From contig WGCB01000682.1 of assembly GCA_015494005.1 (NCBI GenBank), forward strand, positions 1 through 7,977: a stretch of DNA of 7,977 nucleotides, given 5' to 3'. The notes beneath the pieces were generated by a model. That model ran no database searches, was not told the origin of the DNA, and worked only from the letters and a program-made list of their open reading frames with translations. The stretch comes from Caldilineaceae bacterium. Lineage in GTDB: Bacteria; Chloroflexota; Anaerolineae; Caldilineales; Caldilineaceae. The translations under genes were made by a program, and so were the position numbers. Shown one piece after another: positions 1 through 4,233 of the stretch (position 1 is the stretch's first letter; each line of letters opens with the position of its first letter).

Positions 1-50
1 ACAGAGGCGCTGGACCCTCCACGCCCAGGCCAGGCAAGCCAGGGGACATA

Positions 51-389
51 ATGCGGGCCATCCTGGCCGTCCCCGCGGTGAACACCGCCTTGACCCGGCT
101 GCGCACCCAGGCCGAGGATCGGGTGCGGCGGGACTGGCGGCGGCTCTCTACAGGGGAACGGGTGTTACTCGTGACCCAGACGGCCCTGATCGGCGGGGCT
201 GCCCTGGCCGGGGTGCTGTCCGATCCGGAAGCTCGCCAGTTTGTCCTGGGCCAGATCGAAAACCGGACCATTCCCGTTCCTGGGGTGCCTGGCCTGACCT
301 TCCAGTTCAACGTGACCGGGCCGGACCGCAGAATCATGTTCAACCTGAACCTGGGTGCGCTGTTGCCGCCTATCCTCGGGTTCCACTAG
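51..389 (+). CDS. Small protein of unknown function with one hydrophobic segment, injection-system associated
   Basis: I do not recognise a named family for this 112-residue protein. The N-terminal third is basic and probably helical (Arg-rich from about residue 16 to 31). It is followed by a hydrophobic, Ala/Gly/Leu-rich stretch at about residues 38-56 that could be a single membrane helix or a buried helical hairpin. The C-terminal half (about 73-112) looks beta-rich, with PVPGVPGLTFQF and a hydrophobic LGALLPPILGF end. No signal peptide cleavage site or catalytic motif is evident. An AGGGGA ribosome-binding site at 41-46 supports the ATG. The stop lies 22 bases before the tube adaptor gene, so the two are probably co-transcribed. 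By position it could be a baseplate or tube accessory factor, or a membrane anchor or chaperone for the particle; this is inference only. The upstream 50 bases show no other gene. Confidence 0.72.
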   Translation: MRAILAVPAVNTALTRLRTQAEDRVRRDWRRLSTGERVLLVTQTALIGGAALAGVLSDPEARQFVLGQIENRTIPVPGVPGLTFQFNVTGPDRRIMFNLNLGALLPPILGFH

Positions 390-411
390 AGTCACCAGGA
401 GAGCTCCCAGC

Positions 412-1065
412 ATGACCACCTTCCCAGGCTCACCCAAGCTGCTCAAAGGGGCCATCGTCGGTTTCGACTTGGCCAATCCCCTGGCCAGTGTCATCATCTT
501 CCAGTACAACCCCAAGGAGGTGAGGCGCCAGATCCAGGGGGAATTCTCCCAGGAGCGGGGCGCGCCCACGGAGGTCCTGCGCCTGAAGGGCCCGCCCGCG
601 GAGACCATCAGCCTGACCATCGAGATCGACGCCACGGACCAGTTGGAGAAGGCCGACGGCATCGCGGGGAGCATGGGCATCTACCCCCAGCTCTCGGCCC
701 TGGAGATGCTCCTCTACCCCAAGAGCAGCCACGTGCTCCTGAACAGCGGGCTGCTGGCCGCGGGGACCATCGAGATGGTGCCGCCGGAGGCCCCTTTCAC
801 CCTCTTCATCTGGGGCATCAAGCGGGTGCTGCCCGTGCGCATCACCGGCTTCACCATCACGGAGCAGGCCTTCGATCCCAAGCTGAACCCCATCCGGGCC
901 TCCGTGCCCCTGAGCCTGAAGGTGCTGAACTACACCGACTTCCCGGTGACCCATCCTGGCTTTGCCCTCTTCATGGCCCACCAGGTGGTGAAGGAGGCCA
1001 TGGCCACGGTGGGCAGCGTGAACAACCTGGCGGCCGCCGCCGGGACCAACGTGAATTTGTTCTGA
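412..1065 (+). CDS. Contractile injection system tube/baseplate adaptor protein (Afp7-like, CIS tube N-terminal family)
   Basis: The 217-residue product matches the pattern I know for the CIS tube protein N-terminal family (Afp7/Pvc7-like). This protein lies between the inner tube and the hub and adapts the hexameric tube to the trimeric spike. Diagnostic features are the early IIFQYNPKEVRRQIQ block (residues 28-42, the family's F-x-NP...R signature), LKGPPAETISLTIEIDATDQ (58-77), and a C-terminal half with VRITGFTITEQAFDPKLNPI (142-161) followed by the SVPLSLKVLNY strand. The ATG at 412 is preferred because AGGAGAG sits at 397-403 with 8 bases of spacing. An in-frame ATG at 355 would overlap the upstream gene and add an Arg/Cys-rich leader with no family resemblance. 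Afp7-type proteins can carry a C-terminal LysM domain; here LysM is the next, separate gene. Confidence 0.88.
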   Translation: MTTFPGSPKLLKGAIVGFDLANPLASVIIFQYNPKEVRRQIQGEFSQERGAPTEVLRLKGPPAETISLTIEIDATDQLEKADGIAGSMGIYPQLSALEMLLYPKSSHVLLNSGLLAAGTIEMVPPEAPFTLFIWGIKRVLPVRITGFTITEQAFDPKLNPIRASVPLSLKVLNYTDFPVTHPGFALFMAHQVVKEAMATVGSVNNLAAAAGTNVNLF

Positions 1066-1070
1066 GGAGG
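1065..1070 (+). promoter_or_regulatory. Strong ribosome-binding site overlapping the upstream stop codon
   Basis: AGGAGG begins on the last base of the TGA stop of the tube adaptor gene and lies 4 bases before the ATG at 1075. The arrangement implies tight translational coupling of the LysM gene to the adaptor gene. Confidence 0.7.
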
Positions 1071-1074
1071 AAGC

Positions 1075-1371
1075 ATGTTCGAGGTCAACAGCCGCTACGC
1101 CAACCTGGAGACGGCCACCTTCACTGGGCCGGACGGAGAGCCCATCACCTACGTGCGTCGGCGCTTCCTGCCCCAGGGCGAGCGCCAGCCCCTGCTGGTG
1201 GAGGTGACTGTCACCGAGGGGGACCGCCTGGACCTGATCGCCGCCCGCATCCTGGGGGATCCGGAGCAGTTCTGGCGCATCTGCGACGCCAACAACGCCA
1301 TGGATCCCTTCGACCTGGTGGCCGAGCCAGGTGACGTGCTGCGAGTGACCGTCCCACAGGTGAACCCATGA
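1075..1371 (+). CDS. LysM-domain baseplate protein (gp53-like)
   Basis: This 98-residue protein has a short N-terminal strand region (FTGPDGEPITYVRRRFLPQ, about residues 16-34) followed by one LysM-like domain from about 41 to 93. The domain contains VTVTEGDRLDLIAARILGDP, then FWRICDANNAMDPFDLVAEPGDVLRV, which is the usual LysM pattern with a helix pair and a closing PG-x-x-LRV strand. In tailed phages and contractile systems small LysM proteins (T4 gp53 type) act as a structural clip around the baseplate hub rather than binding peptidoglycan, and I infer that role here. It lies 9 bases after the tube adaptor and its stop overlaps the hub gene start (ATGA at 1368-1371), so the three are translationally coupled. 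A peptidoglycan-binding role is possible but less likely, since there is no signal peptide. Confidence 0.85.
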   Translation: MFEVNSRYANLETATFTGPDGEPITYVRRRFLPQGERQPLLVEVTVTEGDRLDLIAARILGDPEQFWRICDANNAMDPFDLVAEPGDVLRVTVPQVNP

Positions 1372-2507
1372 GCTTGCTCGGCGTCACCCTCACCCTGCTC
1401 CTGGGACCCACCGCACCCCTGCCCGCGCCGGTCCGCTTCGGCGAGTCCCTGGATCGGGTGGAGGTCACCCACAGCGACGAGGGGCGCTCCGGCTTCCAGC
1501 TGGTCTTCAAGGTGGGGCGGGGCAAGCTGGATCTGCTGGACTATGCCGAGCTGAGCAGCCCGCTCCTCCAGCCTTTCAACCGGGTGGTGCTCCTGGTCAC
1601 CTTCAACGCGGTGCCCCAGGTGCTCATGGACGGCATCATCACCCACCAGCAGCTCTCCCCAGGGGAGCGGCCAGGCGAGTCCCGGCTCACCGTCACCGGG
1701 GAGGACGTGAGCGTGATGATGGACCTGGAGGAGAAGTCGGTGGAGCACCCGGCCCAGCCCGAGGCGATCATCGCCCTGAAGATCATCGCCAGCTATGCCC
1801 GCTACGGCCTGATCCCCACGGTCATCCCGCCCCCCTCGGTGGACATTCCCCTGCCCACGGAGCGCGTCCCCGTGCAGCAGGCCACGGACCTGGACTATCT
1901 CCAGGAGATGGCGGCCCGTTTCGCCTACGTCTTTTACGTGACGCCCGGCCCGGCGCCCCTGACCAACATGGCCTACTGGGGACCGCCTCCCCGGCTGGGT
2001 GTGCCCCAGCGGGCCCTCTCGGTGAACATGGGGCCCCACACCAACGTCCTGGGTGATGTGAACTTCCAGTACAACAGCCTGGAACCCACCTTCGTGGAGG
2101 GCCAGATCCAGGACCGGCAGACCGGCCAGGAGACCCCGGTCCAGACCCGGGCCAGCACTCGGATCCCCCTGGTCAGCAGGCCGGCCTGGCAGGCCCAGTC
2201 CCACGTGCGCACCCGGCGCTTCCGCCAGAGCGGGCTCAACACCGTCCAGGCCTACGCCCGGGCCCAGGCCGAGACGGACCGCTCCACGGACCGGGTGGTC
2301 ACGGCCACCGGCGAGCTGGACGCCCTCCGCTACCAGGCCCTGCTCAAGCCTCGGGGAGTGGTGGGGCTGCGAGGCGTGGGTCTCAGCTACGACGGCTTCT
2401 ACTACGTGAAGAGCGTCACCCATGTGATCCAGCAGGGCGAGTACCGGCAGCGCTTCACCCTGACCCGGGAAGGCCAAGGAGCCATCTCGCCGGTGGTGGT
2501 TCCGTGA
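1368..2507 (+). CDS. Baseplate hub protein, phage late control D (gpD / gp27-like)
   Basis: The 379-residue protein is a gpD/gp27-type hub that forms the trimeric ring connecting the tube to the spike; it corresponds to the N-terminal half of a VgrG or Afp8. Visible marks are FGESLDRVEVTHSDEGRSGF near residues 24-43, LTVTGEDVSVMMDLEEKS in the first barrel (about 108-125), YLQEMAARFAYVFYV mid-protein (the usual helix after the LysM-like insertion of gpD proteins), and the C-terminal block YYVKSVTHVIQQGEYRQRFTLTREG (about 345-370), which is the family's final V-x-H...Y-x-Q-x-F-x-L-x-R strand pair. The 4-base ATGA overlap with the LysM gene fixes the start. Unlike VgrG there is no OB-fold or needle after residue 379; those parts are encoded by the next genes. 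It is a structural protein with no enzymatic motif. Confidence 0.9.
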   Translation: MSLLGVTLTLLLGPTAPLPAPVRFGESLDRVEVTHSDEGRSGFQLVFKVGRGKLDLLDYAELSSPLLQPFNRVVLLVTFNAVPQVLMDGIITHQQLSPGERPGESRLTVTGEDVSVMMDLEEKSVEHPAQPEAIIALKIIASYARYGLIPTVIPPPSVDIPLPTERVPVQQATDLDYLQEMAARFAYVFYVTPGPAPLTNMAYWGPPPRLGVPQRALSVNMGPHTNVLGDVNFQYNSLEPTFVEGQIQDRQTGQETPVQTRASTRIPLVSRPAWQAQSHVRTRRFRQSGLNTVQAYARAQAETDRSTDRVVTATGELDALRYQALLKPRGVVGLRGVGLSYDGFYYVKSVTHVIQQGEYRQRFTLTREGQGAISPVVVP

Positions 2508-2685
2508 AAACTAAGGAGCGATGAGTAAGGAGTAATGAGTAAGGAGTAACGTTTCCCATGAGAGCTGTTTCCGGTTCAGTAGCTCGTTCCACTAGTTTGA
2601 GGGTTGTTCGAGCGAACGATTTTTACTCATTGCTCTTTACTCTTTGAGTTTTCCGAACGCATCCATCTTTCCAAGAGGATCCGCC
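2508..2685. repeat. Hub-spike gap: heptad repeat array and long inverted repeat
   Basis: No gene is visible in this 178-base gap. A perfect 14-base tandem duplication occupies 2521-2534 and 2535-2548, built from four 7-base units (ATGAGTA, AGGAGTA, ATGAGTA, AGGAGTA). The 23 bases at 2523-2545 can pair with 2620-2642 without interruption if four wobble pairs (G-U or U-G) are allowed, leaving a 74-base loop. Inside the loop GTTCGAGCGAAC (2607-2618) is a small hairpin of its own. The right arm is not followed by a T tract, so an ordinary intrinsic terminator is not the best explanation. The segment could be a minisatellite, a folded processing or stability element, or a weak regulatory region. 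Confidence 0.75.
2674..2679 (+). promoter_or_regulatory. Ribosome-binding site that decides the spike start
   Basis: AGAGGA with 6 bases of spacing to the ATG at 2686 selects that codon over the in-frame TTG at 2644. The TTG lies at the outer edge of the inverted repeat and has no purine-rich site upstream. Confidence 0.65.
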
Positions 2686-3171
2686 ATGCCCCAGTTTTTC
2701 GGCAAATATCGCGGCACCGTGACCAACAACGTGGATCCCCAGCAGATGGGCCGCCTGCAGGTGAGCGTGCCCGCGGTGCTGGGCGAGGGTCAACTGAGCT
2801 GGGCCATGCCCTGCGTGCCCTTCGCGGGGCCCGGGGTGGGCTTCTTCACCCTGCCGCCCAACGGCGCCCATGTCTGGGTGGAGTTCGAGGGGGGCGATCC
2901 CGACTACCCCATCTGGAGCGGCTGCTTCTGGGGCCTGGGGGAGGCCCCGGCCACGCCCGCCATCGAGCAGATGAAGGTCCTGAAGACGGACACGGCCACC
3001 ATCACCATCAACGACATCCCTGGGGCCGGGGGCGTCACCATCGAGACCGCGCTGGGGGCCAAGATCCAGATCAGCGCCCAGGGCATCGAGATCGACAACG
3101 GCATGGGGGGCAGCATCAAGCTCACCGGGCCCCAGGTCTCCATCAACAACGGCGCGCTGGAGGTGGTCTAG
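2686..3171 (+). CDS. Short OB-fold baseplate spike protein (gpV / gp5 / VgrG-OB-like)
   Basis: The 161-residue product is the membrane-puncturing spike. Residues about 4-85 form the gp5/VgrG-type OB-fold: FGKYRGTVTNNVDPQQMGRL is the classic start (G-x-V...D-P...GR-x-x-V), followed by the W-x-MPC-x-PFAG segment, then LPPNGAHVWVEFEGGDPDYPIWSG-x-FWG, the hallmark P-x-x-G-x-x-VWV-x-FE-x-GDP-x-x-P-x-W-x-G block. From about 97 on, short repeated strands (TATITIND, GVTIETALGAKIQISAQGIEIDN, SIKLTGPQVSINNG) form a brief triple-stranded beta-helix needle. The protein is far shorter than VgrG or Afp8 because the hub domain is a separate upstream gene. The needle ends in LEVV, presumably capped by the PAAR-like product of the next gene. 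No lysozyme or effector domain is fused. Confidence 0.88.
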   Translation: MPQFFGKYRGTVTNNVDPQQMGRLQVSVPAVLGEGQLSWAMPCVPFAGPGVGFFTLPPNGAHVWVEFEGGDPDYPIWSGCFWGLGEAPATPAIEQMKVLKTDTATITINDIPGAGGVTIETALGAKIQISAQGIEIDNGMGGSIKLTGPQVSINNGALEVV

Positions 3172-3381
3172 GGAATGCAGAATGGGGAGTAGGGAATGGG
3201 AATTTTCATGGGTGGCGGACCAGGAGACACGAAGGCACGGAGACAAGGAGACACGGAGAGGTGTTGGCCGGATGACCGGAGGTCCTGACAGAGCCCAACC
3301 GCCAGACTTCGGCCTCCGTCCATTGTCTTCCGTCTACCGTCCAGTGCTACCCGGCCACTAGCACTCTCAGGAGCCATCACC
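3172..3381. repeat. Spike-tip gap: heptad and octad purine arrays, then pyrimidine heptads
   Basis: No gene is visible in this 210-base gap. Immediately after the stop lie four heptads (GGAATGC, AGAATGG, GGAGTAG, GGAATGG at 3172-3199). Five degenerate octads follow at 3221-3260 (CAGGAGAC, ACGAAGGC, ACGGAGAC, AAGGAGAC, ACGGAGAG). Four pyrimidine-rich heptads sit at 3316-3343 (CCGTCCA, TTGTCTT, CCGTCTA, CCGTCCA). The octad array and the pyrimidine array are partly complementary and could form an interrupted stem. I see no convincing promoter. An AGGAG at 3369-3373 serves the downstream gene. Confidence 0.72.
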
Positions 3382-3702
3382 ATGCCCGGTTATCTGCTCC
3401 ATGTAGGCGCCACGGTCATCTGTAGCCACGGTGGACAGGCCCAGCCCACGGTCCCCAACCCTCGGGTGCGGGTGGGCGGCCAGCCCATCGTCACCCTGAG
3501 CGGACCCTACACCGTGGCCGGCTGTCCCTTCAACGTCAGTGGGAGTCCGGTCCCCTGCGTGACCGCCAACTGGGTCACCGCCGCGGTGCGGGTTCGGGCC
3601 AGTGGAGAGCCCGTCCTGCTCCAGGACAGCCAGGCCATCACCGTGCCCAACGGCGTGCCCTTGAACGTGCTGGTCACCCAGGTGCGGGTGCGGGGCACGT
3701 GA
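3382..3702 (+). CDS. PAAR-like spike tip protein
   Basis: The 106-residue protein resembles the small PAAR-like proteins that sharpen the spike of contractile injection systems by capping the beta-helix needle. It begins MPGYLLHVGATVICSHGG, where the early G-x-x-V-x-C-x-HGG turn is typical of PAAR-like and DUF4280-type tips. It continues with short strands rich in Val, Gly and Pro (VRVGGQPIVTLSGPYTVAGCPF, then ASGEPVLLQDSQAITVPNG). Candidate metal ligands are Cys14, His16, Cys48 and Cys59, with His7 as an alternative. A literal Pro-Ala-Ala-Arg motif is not present, so this is a divergent member. The start is supported by AGGAG at 3369-3373 with 8 bases of spacing. Its place directly after the spike gene supports the call. 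No toxin extension is fused, so cargo is not delivered through this protein's own C-terminus. Confidence 0.8.
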   Translation: MPGYLLHVGATVICSHGGQAQPTVPNPRVRVGGQPIVTLSGPYTVAGCPFNVSGSPVPCVTANWVTAAVRVRASGEPVLLQDSQAITVPNGVPLNVLVTQVRVRGT

Positions 3703-3867
3703 GGCAGACCAGGAGACTGGGAGGCCCGGAGGTGGAACCGGCATGGACAAGGTGACCAGTCGGTAGGGGCGGTGCTTGCTCCGCCCAGGATGGCTCTCAA
3801 ATCTCCTGTCACCAGTCATCCCGAACCCAGTTTAGGATCTTCCAGTTCAGTAGTCCGAGGACCCACC
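3703..3867. repeat. Tip-wedge gap: purine octads, GC palindrome and pyrimidine heptads
   Basis: No gene is visible in this 165-base gap. Three octads (CAGGAGAC, TGGGAGGC, CCGGAGGT) run from 3710 to 3733, and the first unit is identical to one at 3221-3228. A GC-rich palindrome follows at 3767-3786. Three pyrimidine-leaning heptads (TCTCCTG, TCACCAG, TCATCCC) occupy 3802-3822. A short segment at 3840-3857 repeats, at 15 of 18 positions, a segment at 2569-2586. GAGGA at 3857-3861 is the ribosome-binding site for the ATG at 3868. Confidence 0.68.
3767..3786. repeat. GC-rich REP-like palindrome
   Basis: GGGCGG (3767-3772) pairs with CCGCCC (3781-3786) around an 8-base loop, TGCTTGCT. It lies between the tip and wedge genes. 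No T tract follows, so a rho-independent terminator is not well supported. It resembles the dispersed GTAGGGGCGG...CCGCCC palindromes seen in several high-GC environmental genomes; that comparison is from memory. Confidence 0.6.
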
Positions 3868-4224
3868 ATGAACATCCGTTTTCCCTTCCAGATCGACGGC
3901 CGAGGCCGCACCGCCACCGCCACGGACGAGGAGCACATCCGCCAGATGATCGAGCAGGTGCTCTTCACTTCTCCGGGCGAGCGGGTGAACCGGCCTGACT
4001 TCGGCACGGGCATCATGCAGCTGGTCTTCGCGCCCAACAGCCCGGAGCTGGCCGCGGCCACGGAGTTCACCATCCAGGGCGCGCTGCAGCAGTGGCTGGG
4101 CGACGTGATCCAGGTGGAGGCGGTGAACGTGGAGAGCCAGGAATCCACCCTGCATGTCACCGTCCAGTACCGCATCCGGCGCAACCAACAGCGGGCCGTA
4201 GCCCAGTTCAGCCAGGAGGTCTAG
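3868..4224 (+). CDS. Baseplate wedge protein, GPW/gp25 family (Afp9-like)
   Basis: This 118-residue protein belongs to the gp25/GpW family, which binds the bottom of the sheath and nucleates sheath assembly from the baseplate wedge. The protein starts MNIRFPFQIDGRGRTAT, followed by the helix EEHIRQMIEQVLFTSPGERV and the diagnostic NRPDFGTGI block (about residues 42-50), then a second helix (ELAAATEFTIQGALQQWLGD) and paired strands ending in LHVTVQYRIRRNQQ. Length and order are those of a typical gp25 member. The ATG at 3868 is preferred over an in-frame upstream ATG at 3772, which would add a Pro/Ser-rich leader encoded inside the repeat region. The gene ends 9 bases before the J-like gene, whose ribosome-binding site lies inside its last codons, so the two are translationally coupled. 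Confidence 0.92.
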   Translation: MNIRFPFQIDGRGRTATATDEEHIRQMIEQVLFTSPGERVNRPDFGTGIMQLVFAPNSPELAAATEFTIQGALQQWLGDVIQVEAVNVESQESTLHVTVQYRIRRNQQRAVAQFSQEV

Positions 4225-4226
4225 GA
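4214..4226 (+). promoter_or_regulatory. Ribosome-binding region of the first J-like gene inside the gp25-like gene end
   Basis: AGGAGGT at 4214-4220 is 13 bases from the ATG at 4234, rather far. TAGGA at 4222-4226, overlapping the gp25-like stop codon, is at a normal 7-base distance. Either would couple J-like synthesis to gp25-like translation. Confidence 0.5.
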
Positions 4227-4233
4227 CCATCCC

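Noticed and set aside
1..50. End of an upstream gene
   Set aside because: The 50 bases are too short to assign to any frame with confidence; only the ribosome-binding site of the first gene is recognisable.
1149..2477. A 442-codon minus-strand frame opposite the LysM and hub genes
   Set aside because: Same compositional artefact; the + strand carries clear LysM and gpD family motifs with coupled starts.
2595..2640. Sigma70-like promoter upstream of the spike gene
   Set aside because: TTG-containing hexamers are present but I could not find a convincing -10 element at correct spacing.
2521..2642. Intrinsic transcription terminator after the hub gene
   Set aside because: The long stem has a 74-base loop, is A/T-rich, and is not followed by a T tract; spike and wedge genes continue on the same strand.
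2604..3275. A + strand frame overlapping the spike gene and running into the octad repeats
   Set aside because: Out-of-frame reading; its tail is a translation of the repeat array, and the spike frame has full OB-fold signatures.
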